A DNA stretch of 64,000 bases from Holophaga foetida DSM 6591 (lineage in GTDB: Bacteria > Acidobacteriota > Holophagae > Holophagales > Holophagaceae): contig NZ_KI912268.1 of assembly GCF_000242615.2 (NCBI RefSeq), positions 325,229-389,228 on the forward strand, written 5' to 3'. Each line of letters begins with the position of its first letter. The first letter of the stretch is position 1. Both the position numbers and the translations under genes were made by a program. Positions 15,989 to 25,235 of this stretch are shown in pieces. The notes under the pieces are model-generated. The model did no database searches. It was not told where the DNA came from and saw only the letters and a program-made list of their open reading frames with translations.

Positions 15989-18900
15989 CTACCGATCCGC
16001 GCGGATGCGCCTGAGGAGCTGTTGGGCGTCGGGGTTGCCGGGATCCCGCTTCACCGCTTCCTTCACCAGGCCTTCGGCCTTAAGGCGTTGCGTGTTGCTG
16101 GGGGAAGCCTGGGCAGCGAGGCGGCAATGGTCTGCTTCCGCGAGCAGGCGCCGGGCAGTCCGGGTCCTCTGCTCCCTCTGGAGGATGCCGAGGACGGCCT
16201 CCGCCTGGGCCAGGTCCTCATCGGGTCGCTGCTTCTGGAGCATCCGTTGTTTGGCGGCCATGTTGTCGGCGATGAGGAGATCCAGCAGGGTATTGATGTC
16301 GTTGTGGGCCACCTTGAGGACGGACTGGAAGGACAGGTGTGCCTTCTGGATCTCCGGCAAAGGGTCCTGGCCCCGGCTGGCCAGCCATCTGGCACGAATG
16401 AGGCGGCAAAGCCCCTCTTTCTCATAGGCCTGGAAGTAGGTCGGGTCCTGGGCGATGGACTGGGCGAAGAGGGCCTGGGCCTTCTGGAGCATGGGACCTG
16501 GATCCTGACCTCGCCTCATCTGGCTGTCGGCAATGGCGGAACAGCACCACCCGACCTGGGTGACCATGAAGGAAAGGTGGGGATAGCGGCGGACAGCCTC
16601 ATCCAGACGTGGCAGGTAGCCTCGCCACAGGGTGTCGTCGTAGGTGCCGCTGCGATGCTGCCATTCCAGCTTTCCGGCCAGCACGGCCCCGACGATGGAA
16701 TGGACCTCGGGAAGCCAGGGGTTGCGCTCCAGGTATCGTCTTGCGCAGTCCAGGGCTTGATCGAAACAGGCTGTTGGGTCCTGATCCAGCTCCCGCTGGC
16801 AGAAGGCCATGATGGTTGTGCCTGATGTCTTGACTAACATGGCGTCGAGACTGGCGGGATCCTTTGCAAGAATGGACTCCGCCAACTGGACGCCCTTCTC
16901 GGCCATCCGGTACCGGAAGGTCACGTCGTTCTGGGCTCCCCGTCTGGCGATTTCCACGTAGGCGCTGGCCTGCCGGGCCAGTGCCGCAGGGTCTCCCGGG
17001 ATGATCCTGAGCCACTGGTCGCAAACGGCCAACTGGGCCTGGAAAGGGGCTTGGGTATCCATGCCGTGGTCCCGTCGCCAATCCAGTTCCTGCCACCATC
17101 GCCGGGACATCATTTCCAGCAGATGGGGGTCGCAGGGTGCGACCTGCAAGCACTCCTCCAGGCATTTCGAGGCTTGGCTGTGCTCTTTGAGGAACGCCTG
17201 GGAGTCGTTGAGCGTGTTGGCCTTTACGAGATGGATTTCGGCCTGCAGAGCCAGGGCTTCGTAGAGCCAGGGGGACTCTCTGTGGGCCCGCTTTGCCATC
17301 TCCAGGGCGTGATCGTATCTCATCTCGAAATAGGCCAGCTCTGCCTCCATGTAGGCGGGAGGCTCCAGGCCGGCTTCGCGTCCTTCGCGGAGGTAGTGGA
17401 TGACTTGGGATTTGAGGACACGATCCAACTCTGCGACACGGAGGCGCACCGAGGTCTGGTCGGCCATGTGCCACGCCGCTTCCAGTTCCCGCTGATAGAT
17501 GAAGCCCAGGGTCCTGCCCAGGGCATAAGCCACATCGGGGGTTCTCAGCCCCTGGTTCCAGGCTTTCTCAAGGGAAGCTCTGGCCAAGTCGAAGTCCCGG
17601 TTGGTCAGGTAGGCCCGTCCCAGGGCGTAGAGAGCAGCCGCTTGCACGTCCCCTTCCAGGGAGAGAGCCCGCTTGCGCTGGGCTTCCACCCGCTCTTGGA
17701 CGAGGGTGAGCTCGCCGCGGATATCGTGGGCGGGCATGAGGTAGATGTAGCGCACCAGGGCCTCCAGGCGCTCTGCCTCCTGTCCGTACTGCTGGGCCCA
17801 TCGCACTTGGCGTGCCGCCTTGAATCGTGCGAACAGGATGCCGCTGCCTGAAAGGGTGATCGCCACCAGGGCTGTGGCGGCCAGGGCGATCATCGGCTTG
17901 TTGCGTCTTGCGAAACGCAAGGTGCGATAGGACAAGGTCTGGGGGCGGGCCAAGATGGGTTCCCCCGCCAGGAAGCGCTTCAGGTCCTCCGCCAACTCCC
18001 GGGCGGATTCGTAGCGTCGCGAGGGCTCCTTCTCCATGCATTTCGTGACGATGGTTTCCAGGTCCTTCGGTAGATCGGGGCACAGGCTTCGGAGGCGGAG
18101 GGGTTCCTCTTCCAAGGTCTTCTGGATGCACACGGCCCCATCCACATCCGCAAAGGGAGCTTGGCCGCCCAGCATGTCGTAGAGGGTGGCGCCCAGAGCG
18201 TAGACATCGGTCCGGCAGCTCAGGCGGCTGTTTTCCCCCCGAGCCTGTTCGGGGGCCATGTAGTGGGTGGTGCCCAGGACCAGGCCGCTGACGGAGAAAC
18301 CGCTGGGGCTGGATCCCCGGGCCAGGCCGAAGTCCAGGACGTAGGGCTTCAGCTGACCCTGCTCATCCTTTTCCACCAGGATGTTGGCAGGCTTGATATC
18401 GCGATGGATCAGACCCAGGCGGTGGGCAGCGTGGATGGCCTCGGCGACTGTGGCCATGAGCTTCGCTCGCTGGACGACGGAAAGTTCAGGGGAAAGGTCC
18501 TCCAGGTTGGAACCCTCGATGAACTGCATGGCGATGAACGAGTGCCCCTCGCATTCGCCCACTTCATACACGCGGCAGATGTTGGCGTGGTCGATGGCGG
18601 CCTGGTGCTGGGCTTCCAGGAGGAAGCGGATCAGCAGTTCCGGCGAATCTCCCCGCAGGACCTTCAGGGCGACGTTCCGCTGGAGGCTTGGATCGTAGGC
18701 CTTGAAGATGCGGCCCATGCCGCCTTCGCCGATGAACTCCAGGTTCCGGTAGTGTCCCCAGGTCCGGAGTCGGGTTGCGGTATAGATCGCCGGCATGGGC
18801 GGAGGGGCCTGCTTGGGGGGGCGAGGACTATCGAGAACGGAGAGTGGTAGATCGGCTTTCAGGTCGGAGAGTTGCGATTCCGTCAGGATTCCCTTTTCGA

Positions 18901-19105
18901 GGAGAGTCCGGATGAGCATGGACGAATCCTGGTCACAGGGACCTTTCGCTTGGGCTCGATGGAGGTCCTCCAGGGGTAGAAGCCCTTTTTGGACAGCCAG
19001 ATGCAGCAATCGCGTGGCAGAGGGGGTGGTCAATCGCTTTCCGGTGAGATGTGTGATGTAGATGGTAGCATCGGGGAAAGTTGTTGCTGCAATTATATGA
19101 TTCAA
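15989..19105 (-). CDS. Membrane-anchored Ser/Thr protein kinase with C-terminal TPR-like region
   Basis: Up to 1,038 residues. The Hanks-type kinase domain spans about 118-385: glycine loop GEGGMG 126-131, Lys148, catalytic loop HRDIKPAN 234-241, DFG 258-260 and APE in YMAPEQARG. One membrane segment follows (about 404-427), then about 600 residues of helical, TPR-like repeats outside the membrane that could sense or bind partners. The 100-residue N-terminal helical region (GLLPLEDLHRAQ, GILTESQLSDLK) resembles tandem half-repeats. The start is uncertain: TTG at 19105 overlaps the tatD stop as TTGA; ATG codons at residues 63 and 104 are alternatives, the last just before the kinase domain. 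Confidence 0.88.
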   Translation of the reverse strand: MNHIIAATTFPDATIYITHLTGKRLTTPSATRLLHLAVQKGLLPLEDLHRAQAKGPCDQDSSMLIRTLLEKGILTESQLSDLKADLPLSVLDSPRPPKQAPPPMPAIYTATRLRTWGHYRNLEFIGEGGMGRIFKAYDPSLQRNVALKVLRGDSPELLIRFLLEAQHQAAIDHANICRVYEVGECEGHSFIAMQFIEGSNLEDLSPELSVVQRAKLMATVAEAIHAAHRLGLIHRDIKPANILVEKDEQGQLKPYVLDFGLARGSSPSGFSVSGLVLGTTHYMAPEQARGENSRLSCRTDVYALGATLYDMLGGQAPFADVDGAVCIQKTLEEEPLRLRSLCPDLPKDLETIVTKCMEKEPSRRYESARELAEDLKRFLAGEPILARPQTLSYRTLRFARRNKPMIALAATALVAITLSGSGILFARFKAARQVRWAQQYGQEAERLEALVRYIYLMPAHDIRGELTLVQERVEAQRKRALSLEGDVQAAALYALGRAYLTNRDFDLARASLEKAWNQGLRTPDVAYALGRTLGFIYQRELEAAWHMADQTSVRLRVAELDRVLKSQVIHYLREGREAGLEPPAYMEAELAYFEMRYDHALEMAKRAHRESPWLYEALALQAEIHLVKANTLNDSQAFLKEHSQASKCLEECLQVAPCDPHLLEMMSRRWWQELDWRRDHGMDTQAPFQAQLAVCDQWLRIIPGDPAALARQASAYVEIARRGAQNDVTFRYRMAEKGVQLAESILAKDPASLDAMLVKTSGTTIMAFCQRELDQDPTACFDQALDCARRYLERNPWLPEVHSIVGAVLAGKLEWQHRSGTYDDTLWRGYLPRLDEAVRRYPHLSFMVTQVGWCCSAIADSQMRRGQDPGPMLQKAQALFAQSIAQDPTYFQAYEKEGLCRLIRARWLASRGQDPLPEIQKAHLSFQSVLKVAHNDINTLLDLLIADNMAAKQRMLQKQRPDEDLAQAEAVLGILQREQRTRTARRLLAEADHCRLAAQASPSNTQRLKAEGLVKEAVKRDPGNPDAQQLLRRIRADR

Positions 19106-19881
19106 ACATTCACAAAAAGGCGTTCAGCAGCTTGTGATGTCTGCTCGGCGAGCTTGAGGACGCCGACGCCTTTGATCCTCGCCGCCGTCTCCAGCACCAG
19201 AGCCAGGTACCTGGGCTCGTTGAGGCCCTCCGGGGGCCAGTCCGGCAGGTGCCGGGGCGGGATGTCCGGGGAGTCGGTTTCGAGGAGGAGTCGATCCTCC
19301 CGCACCGCCAGGAGGGCCTTGGGTGTCCGCTTGTTGGCGGGGTTGGCCAGGGAGCACCCGAATGCCAGGAAAAGCCCGAGGTCCTGGAGCTGCCGGGCCA
19401 CTTCAGGGGACCCGGAAAAGGCATGGACCACTGCACCCCGTCTGGGGAGCCCTTCCTCCCGGCAGATCTGAAGGAGGCTCTCCCAGGCCTGGCGGCAGTG
19501 GATGGAGAGGGGGCGATCCAGATCCCGGGCCAGCCGCACCTGGGCGGCAAAGGCCTGTTCCTGCCTTGGCCTGTCTGGGTTTTCGATGGCGAAATCGAGG
19601 CCGCATTCGCCGATACCCAAGGGCTGCTTCCGGGTCAGTTCGCCCAGCCGGTCGAGCCATCCCGGCCGGGCTTCGCCCACGAACCAGGGGTGGAGGCCCA
19701 GCATGGGGACAATGCAGTCGTGGCCTTCTGCCAGTTCCAGAACCCTGGACCAGTCCTCCTCCCGGGTGCCGCAGCAGACCATCCGGGCGACCCCAGCCTG
19801 CAGTGCCCGCTGGATCACGCCCCCGACATCCGCGCCGTAGCGTTCATCCTGCAGGTGGCAATGGGAATCCCAGAGTTCCAT
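19102..19881 (-). CDS. tatD: TatD-family metal-dependent hydrolase/DNase
   Basis: 259 residues, the normal TatD size. The amidohydrolase-type metal motifs are all present: DSHCHLQDE near the N-terminus, LGLHPWF, GECGLDF, SIHCRQA, HAFSG and ETDSPDIPPR. TatD proteins are 3'-5' exonucleases or deoxyribonucleases acting in DNA repair and turnover. Its stop overlaps the likely TTG start of the downstream kinase, so the two may be co-translated. Confidence 0.9.
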   Translation of the reverse strand: MELWDSHCHLQDERYGADVGGVIQRALQAGVARMVCCGTREEDWSRVLELAEGHDCIVPMLGLHPWFVGEARPGWLDRLGELTRKQPLGIGECGLDFAIENPDRPRQEQAFAAQVRLARDLDRPLSIHCRQAWESLLQICREEGLPRRGAVVHAFSGSPEVARQLQDLGLFLAFGCSLANPANKRTPKALLAVREDRLLLETDSPDIPPRHLPDWPPEGLNEPRYLALVLETAARIKGVGVLKLAEQTSQAAERLFVNV

Positions 19882-19976
19882 GCAGGCATTGCACCATCGG
19901 ACGGCTATCGAACCAAGGGGATTGCAGGGCCAGGGACGGGAAAATCGAAGCGTTGCTGACGGACCTCACGGTGAAA

Positions 19977-20237
19977 ATGCACTTTTCTGCACTCCGGCGA
20001 CGGGACTGCGCTGGGGCGGTTTTCCTGGGCAGCGCCATCGGTCAAGATTTGGCCATGATCACGCCCCTGCTTGAAGCCGTGAAGGATATCGGCCTCCAGC
20101 GTGGAGCTTTTCTTCGGGTCATCCAGATTTGTGGCGGGATGATCGATGCTCAGTATGCGGTGGAGACCGATGATGGCGTGGTCATCGAGGTTCCTGGAGC
20201 GGATCGCGTCCTGGTGCACCTGTTTAAACTGGTTTAG
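19977..20237 (+). CDS. Possible small protein of unknown function
   Basis: A reading frame of 86 residues from ATG 19977, containing ITPLLEAVKDIGLQRGAFL and an acidic VETDDGVVIEVPGADRV stretch with plausible globular composition. The upstream spacing lacks a strong ribosome binding site, and I recognise no family. It sits 45 bp before the esterase gene on the same strand. It could be a short gene, the remnant of a longer one or chance; the 401-bp gap around it holds nothing else supported. Confidence 0.3.
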   Translation: MHFSALRRRDCAGAVFLGSAIGQDLAMITPLLEAVKDIGLQRGAFLRVIQICGGMIDAQYAVETDDGVVIEVPGADRVLVHLFKLV

Positions 20238-20282
20238 ATGTTGTTTTGAATCGATTAATTTTTTATTCAAAAAGGGATTGTT

Positions 20283-21188
20283 ATGGGGATTTTTTCGATT
20301 CAAATCGTGGCAGATACGCTGGGCAAGCTCCTGGGGAAAGTGCTCGTTCCCCATCCAGGACCCGAACTGTCTTTTCCGGAAATTCCCGGGCGAAGGATGC
20401 CTTTGACCATTCCCACCCGGCATGGCCCCCTCGCCTGCCAGGCCTATCTGCCGCCGGAGTCCTCTGAAGGAAAACCGGGGGTCTACTTGAATCTTCACGG
20501 TGGCGGCTTTGTGGCGGCGGGTCCGGAGCAGGATGACGCATGGTGTCGCTTCCTGGCCCACCATGCCGGCGTGGTGGTGATCAACGCCGATTATGCGGTT
20601 GCGCCCAAGCATCGGTTCCCGGTTGCTTTGGAGCAGGCCCATGATGCGGCGGTCTGGGTGGCCGCCGACAACCCTCTGTGGGACGGCAAGAGATTGTGTA
20701 TCGGGGGCCAAAGTGCCGGAGGCTCCCTGTCGGCTGGTGTGTGTCGCCTGATTCTTGAACAGGGAGGTCCCAGGATCGCGCTCCAGGTACTGGTCTACCC
20801 ACCCCTGGACTGCGTCACCGATGCGGGGCTGAAGCACACGGATTACAAAAAGGCCCTTATCACGCCCTTCCTTAGTGAAGTGTTCAACGCCTGCTATATC
20901 CCAGATCCTGCAAAACGCACGACACGACTGGTTTCTCCTGCCTGGGGGACCAACGACCAGGGCATTGAAGGCATCGCCCCCGCCGTGGTCCTCACCTGCG
21001 AGTACGACCGGCTCCACGATGAAGGCGTGCGGTACGCAAAATCGCTGGAAAAAGCCGGGGCGCTGGTGGACCACTACGACGTACCCGGAGTGGACCACTG
21101 CTTCAACCTCATCAGCGGTACCCGGGAGATTGCGGAGAAGGCCTACCGGCGAATGGCCGACCATGTGAAGAACGCCGTGGCCAAGTAG
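20283..21188 (+). CDS. Alpha/beta hydrolase (HSL-type esterase)
   Basis: 301 residues. The oxyanion motif HGGGF (in NLHGGGFVAAGPEQD) and nucleophile elbow GGQSAGGS are the two signatures of the hormone-sensitive-lipase family; the acid is likely in TCEYDRLHDEG and the His in GVDHCFN. A membrane-targeting signal is not obvious, so it is probably cytoplasmic. It would hydrolyse short-chain or aryl esters. The AraC regulator at 21207 is convergent. Confidence 0.88.
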   Translation: MGIFSIQIVADTLGKLLGKVLVPHPGPELSFPEIPGRRMPLTIPTRHGPLACQAYLPPESSEGKPGVYLNLHGGGFVAAGPEQDDAWCRFLAHHAGVVVINADYAVAPKHRFPVALEQAHDAAVWVAADNPLWDGKRLCIGGQSAGGSLSAGVCRLILEQGGPRIALQVLVYPPLDCVTDAGLKHTDYKKALITPFLSEVFNACYIPDPAKRTTRLVSPAWGTNDQGIEGIAPAVVLTCEYDRLHDEGVRYAKSLEKAGALVDHYDVPGVDHCFNLISGTREIAEKAYRRMADHVKNAVAK

Positions 21189-21206
21189 TCCTCCCCAGCC
21201 TGAACT

Positions 21207-22244
21207 CTACCGGGGTCGCAGAGCCAACCTCAGGGTCTCGGAAGGCAGTTCCTGGAAGCGGTCCTGGTAGGCCCTGGCAAAGTCGCCCTGATTCAGAAAA
21301 CCATGGGCCATGGCCACTCCACAGACGGTGGTCCGATTCGACGTTGGTGTTGATAGGGCCATCCGGGCCGCCTCCAATCGCCGTTCCTTCAGCCAGCGCA
21401 TCGGCCCCATGCCGTGATGCTCTTTGAAGGTGGCGAACAAGGTCCGTTTGGAGACGCCGCAATGGCGTGAAACATCCTCAATCTCGAGAGGCTCGTGCAG
21501 GTGCGCCTTCAGGAAGGCCTCAGCCCGGTGAAGGTAGCCAGGGGCCCATCTGGGGTCGGCATTGACGAGGCTGGAGGCCAGGCAATGGGGGTGCAGGGTG
21601 AGCAGGGCCGTGGCCATTCCTTGGGCCAGACATTGCTCGCCGAAAGTCCGGGCCTGGCTTCCGGGAGGCAGCTGGGCAGCCCTGACGCCTTGCTGCAGAA
21701 GGCCCAGGCAGCTCCACCAGGCCGGACTGCCTGTCTGGATGGGCCCTTCGAAGATGATGGGTTCCTTCGGTGCCCTGCCTGTCATCGCAGTCCAGGTGCG
21801 CTCAATGCAGTTCCGGGAGATGGTGATCAGCAGCTGATCAAAGTCCTTATGGGCCTCCAGGAAGAAGGATTGCGAGGGATTGCCAATCCCAGAGCTGCCC
21901 CGGACAGAGTAGTTCTCCAAGCCATCCTGGCAGACCCGCGCTTTGCCTCCCGTGGGGAGGCTGATCAGGTAGTAACCCGGCAATCGGCCCGGATCCAGGG
22001 TGATGTGGGCCTGCCAGCGAAGGCGATTGAAGGAGATCTCCCCCAGGGAAATGCGATCCAGCGTCACATGCAGGGAAGGAGCCGGGCCTATGGTGCGGAG
22101 CTGATGATGGCCCAACACTGAACCCGTGAGGGCCTGAGCCTCTTCCACATCCCGGGTGTCCACAAGGCGGTGTTCAGACCCGAATACCCCACCCAGATGA
22201 TCCTGGTCGAACCGGGGCATCGCGGGGAGGGAAGAGGGCGACAT
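21207..22244 (-). CDS. AraC-family transcriptional regulator
   Basis: 345 residues, with GGAGAATCATCCC before the ATG. The C-terminal 100 residues hold the double helix-turn-helix (IEDVSRHCGVSKRTLFATFKEH and VCGVAMAHGFLNQGDFARAYQ). The N-terminal 220 residues resemble the cupin-like AraC-binding domain of FeaR/aromatic-amine and tetracycline-type regulators, so an aromatic or amine effector is possible. It is divergent from rbfA and convergent with the esterase. Confidence 0.88.
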   Translation of the reverse strand: MSPSSLPAMPRFDQDHLGGVFGSEHRLVDTRDVEEAQALTGSVLGHHQLRTIGPAPSLHVTLDRISLGEISFNRLRWQAHITLDPGRLPGYYLISLPTGGKARVCQDGLENYSVRGSSGIGNPSQSFFLEAHKDFDQLLITISRNCIERTWTAMTGRAPKEPIIFEGPIQTGSPAWWSCLGLLQQGVRAAQLPPGSQARTFGEQCLAQGMATALLTLHPHCLASSLVNADPRWAPGYLHRAEAFLKAHLHEPLEIEDVSRHCGVSKRTLFATFKEHHGMGPMRWLKERRLEAARMALSTPTSNRTTVCGVAMAHGFLNQGDFARAYQDRFQELPSETLRLALRPR

Positions 22245-22378
22245 GGGATGATTCTCCGTCTTCGTCCCATTCTACTTTGTGTTCCCGCTGCGACAGCTTG
22301 GCCATTTCCGGTGGATTCAGCATGCTTGACGGATGCCCTGCCGGCTTTCGTTTACAATGGTGTTCCGAAGGGAAATAC

Positions 22379-22759
22379 ATGCTCCGTCCTGAACAACTTG
22401 AAGACCAAGTCCATTTCATCCTCTCCACCCTCGTCCTGCGAGACCTCCGGGATCCCGACCTCGGTTTCCTGACTCTGACGGCTGTGCGCCTGACGGCCGA
22501 TCGTGGTGTGGCTAAGGTCTACTACACCGTGCTGGGGGATGAGGATCAGATCAAGCGCACCGGCAAGGCCCTGGGCCGGGCCAACGGCTTCCTGCGGACC
22601 CAGTTGGCCCAGCGTCTGCGTCTCAAGAAGGCCCCGGAGCTCCGCTTCTTCCTGGACACCACCATCGAAGAGGGCAACAAGATGGAGGCCATCTTCGCCA
22701 AGATCAAGGAAGAGGAGGCTCAGCGGCCTGCGGACGATACGGTGGAGCCCGAGTCTTGA
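22379..22759 (+). CDS. rbfA: 30S ribosome-binding factor RbfA
   Basis: 126 residues from MLRPEQLEDQ; GAAGGGAAATAC precedes the ATG. RbfA assists 16S rRNA 5' end maturation and helix rearrangement in 30S assembly. Visible family features are the KH-like order of the N-terminal helix, LRDLRDPDLGFLTLTAVRLTAD, then VYYTVLG and LRFFLDTTIEEGNKME near the C-terminus. truB follows with a TTGA overlap. infB, the usual upstream neighbour, is absent; the AraC gene is divergent instead. Confidence 0.93.
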   Translation: MLRPEQLEDQVHFILSTLVLRDLRDPDLGFLTLTAVRLTADRGVAKVYYTVLGDEDQIKRTGKALGRANGFLRTQLAQRLRLKKAPELRFFLDTTIEEGNKMEAIFAKIKEEEAQRPADDTVEPES

Positions 22760-23649
22760 AGCCCGGCGTCTATCTCGTCCACAAGGACGTGGGCGGTTCC
22801 AGTTTCGATGCGGTGAGGACCTTCAAACGCGAGGCCTATGAGGCCGGGCTGAAGAAATACCCCCTGGGGCACGGAGGCACCCTGGATCCCTTCGCGGACG
22901 GGCTCCTGCTGGTGCTGGCGGGGCAGGCCACGCGCCTGATGGAGCTCATGCACCCCCTCCCCAAGACCTACGAGGCCGAGCTGGTCTGGGGCGAGGAAAC
23001 GGATACCTGCGACCATCTTGGCCTCCCGGTGTCCCAGGGGGACGCCGGGTACCTCACCCCTGAAAAGCTGGAGGCCGCTCTGGGCGCCTTTCTGGGCTGG
23101 CGGGATCAGGTGCCTCCGGCCACCTGCGCCAAAAAGATTGATGGCGAGTCGGCCTACAAGAAGGCCCACCGGGGCGAGGAAGTGGTACTGCCCCCCAGCC
23201 GGGTCTTCCTGCACAGCGCCCAGTGGCTCTCCCATGACCTTCCCCGGAGTTCGCGGCTGCGTATCACCTGCCGGGGGGGCTTCTATGTCCGGAGCCTGGC
23301 CCGGGACTTGGGACGCCTCCTGGGTTGCGGTGCCCACCTGTGCGCCCTCCGTCGCACCGCCATCGGCCCCTGGGAGGACCCTGGTTCGGGCCAGCGCATC
23401 CACCTCCAGGGCGAGGCCCTTATCCCCTGGTGCCCCGCCCGCCGCATCGATGATGCCGAACTGGACCACCTCCTGCACGGTCGGCCCATCCCCATGGGTG
23501 CGATCGAAGCCTCCAGCTGGACGCTGCCGGAGGGCTTCCCCGATCCCGGCGCCCCCATCCGGGCCCTCCACGGTGATCGCCTCGTGGCCCTGCTGCAGGA
23601 GAGGGACGGTAAGTTCTGGACCACGGCCAACCTGAGGGGCGGGATCTAG
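22756..23649 (+). CDS. truB: tRNA pseudouridine(55) synthase TruB
   Basis: 297 residues from a TTG overlapping the rbfA stop. The enzyme converts U55 of the tRNA T-loop to pseudouridine. The catalytic motif GHGGTLDPFADGLL holds the essential Asp, and RLMELMHPLPKTYEAEL, DQVPPATCAKKIDGESAYKKAHRGEE and GGFYVRSLARDLG are further family blocks. The C-terminus carries a short PUA-like tail. Co-translation with rbfA is likely. Confidence 0.94.
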   Translation: MKPGVYLVHKDVGGSSFDAVRTFKREAYEAGLKKYPLGHGGTLDPFADGLLLVLAGQATRLMELMHPLPKTYEAELVWGEETDTCDHLGLPVSQGDAGYLTPEKLEAALGAFLGWRDQVPPATCAKKIDGESAYKKAHRGEEVVLPPSRVFLHSAQWLSHDLPRSSRLRITCRGGFYVRSLARDLGRLLGCGAHLCALRRTAIGPWEDPGSGQRIHLQGEALIPWCPARRIDDAELDHLLHGRPIPMGAIEASSWTLPEGFPDPGAPIRALHGDRLVALLQERDGKFWTTANLRGGI

Positions 23650-25208
23650 GGCTTGGGCATCTCGAAGCGGGCGGGATCGATCTCCGGGTTGAACTCGATG
23701 GATTCCACGAGGGTGGTGTAGGTCTGGTTGGCTAGGGTCTTCGCCCTCGTCCTGTGGGGCACCTTGATGCCATCGATCTCCCGGTAGTCCTCCAGCCAGC
23801 AGTCGTATTCGTCGATCTTCTTCCGGTTCTGGAAGACAGTGTTGAGCATCCTCCGGACCAGATGGGTCTCGGCGTCGATCCAGATGAGGATGTCCTGGGT
23901 GTTGGGGGGCGTCTCACGCTTCAGCCTCAGCTTGAGCATGTCGCGGCCCTCAAGGGCCTCCCGCCCCACCAGCACCAGGGAGTCCCCGCGCTCCCGGTAC
24001 CTGGCCAGGGAGCCCTCCCACTGCTCGCTGCGGGCCGCCAGAAGCACCTTTTCCCGCCCGGTCGTCTGGGGGGGATTCTTCCCGAACTGGAACCATCCCC
24101 GGTCCTCCCGGTAGACCGCCACGGAGGAGCTCATGCCGCTGTTCTCCGTTCGGTAGGAGCCGTCCTTGCCGATCTCGTGTAGGATTCGGAGAGGCTGGGA
24201 ACCGGTGCCTTCCGTGCGGGTCACGCAGCGGAAGGAGTGCACCGTGTTGAGGGCGGCCGCCCCGCCCAGGGCCTGGAGGTGGCGGGCCACGATCCGGTCC
24301 ACTTCGGGGAGGGTTTCCGTGTTCGCGGGTTCCACCAGGGGGCTGCGCCAGACAGCGGGCTTCGTCGGGAAGGCCGGTTCCTTGGGCAGGATGGGGGCTT
24401 CCGGCTGAGGGCGTGTCTCCGGCGGGGCATCGCTGGGCAGGAAGTAGAAATCGCCGGTGAGGCTGGAGCTGTCCCAGGGGACCTGCTGATCCTTCGAATC
24501 CTGCTTGACGCCCACGCGGACCCTCTTGAACACCTGCTCCACGCTCAGGCCGGGCTGACGCAGGGCCTTCAGCAGGTGCTGGGTGTAGAGTCCATTCTCT
24601 CCGGTGCCGTCTGCGGCGGTGCTCCCGGGAGCCGTGGCGTAGGCGATGAAGCTGCCCGCGGGGGCGTCCATCTGGGTCAGACCCCGGTTGCCGCTCCGGA
24701 AACTGCGGATGAAGGGGTTGTTCCGGCAGGCATCCAGCACGAGCAGGTTCAGGCGGTTCTTGGCGGACTCCATCTTGTTGAGCACGGTCTGGACGCTGAG
24801 GGCCTGGACCTCCACCTCATCCTCGGCCGTGATATCCGTGCCCACGGGGATCAGGTAGTTAGTGCCCTTCACGGCCATGCCGTGGCCAGCGTAATAGAAG
24901 AGCCCCACGCCTCCGCCCTGGAGCTTCACCCCGAACTCCCGCACCGCCTGGAACATGCGGGTTCGATTGGCGTTGAGCACCAAGTCTACCTGGAAGCCAC
25001 ATTCCCGTAAGGACCGGGCCATGGCCCGAGCATCGTTCACAGGGTTCTTGAGGGGGGCGTCCTTGTACGTCCCGTTTCCGATGACCAGGGCGATGCGGGA
25101 TTCGGAGGCACTGGAGGCAGGTTCCAAGACAATGCCGCGGCTGGGAGGCTTGGCGGCAAAGGCTGGGGACAGGGTAAGAAGCAGGAGATAGGCCGTGATT
25201 CTCAGCAT
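23646..25208 (-). CDS. Secreted caspase-like (C14) peptidase fused to a LolA-like domain
   Basis: 520 residues with a signal peptide (MLRITAYLLLLTLSPAFAA). Residues 37-265 are a caspase-fold domain: RIALVIGNGTYK, the catalytic His in YYAGHGMAV (His109) and the catalytic Cys in LVLDACRNNPF (Cys161). Both dyad residues are present, so it is probably active with basic-residue specificity like other bacterial metacaspases. From about 310 a second, beta-rich domain with LQALGGAAALNTV and IWIDAETHLVRRM resembles outer-membrane lipoprotein sorting/LolA-type domains. The stop overlaps the truB stop by 4 bp in convergent orientation. Confidence 0.85.
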   Translation of the reverse strand: MLRITAYLLLLTLSPAFAAKPPSRGIVLEPASSASESRIALVIGNGTYKDAPLKNPVNDARAMARSLRECGFQVDLVLNANRTRMFQAVREFGVKLQGGGVGLFYYAGHGMAVKGTNYLIPVGTDITAEDEVEVQALSVQTVLNKMESAKNRLNLLVLDACRNNPFIRSFRSGNRGLTQMDAPAGSFIAYATAPGSTAADGTGENGLYTQHLLKALRQPGLSVEQVFKRVRVGVKQDSKDQQVPWDSSSLTGDFYFLPSDAPPETRPQPEAPILPKEPAFPTKPAVWRSPLVEPANTETLPEVDRIVARHLQALGGAAALNTVHSFRCVTRTEGTGSQPLRILHEIGKDGSYRTENSGMSSSVAVYREDRGWFQFGKNPPQTTGREKVLLAARSEQWEGSLARYRERGDSLVLVGREALEGRDMLKLRLKRETPPNTQDILIWIDAETHLVRRMLNTVFQNRKKIDEYDCWLEDYREIDGIKVPHRTRAKTLANQTYTTLVESIEFNPEIDPARFEMPKP

Positions 25209-25235
25209 GGACGAAATACCCTCGTCTCGGATGGG

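Noticed and set aside
19905..21164. 419-codon minus-strand frame opposite the esterase
   Set aside because: Shadow of the alpha/beta hydrolase, which has clear HGGG and GxSxG motifs on the other strand.
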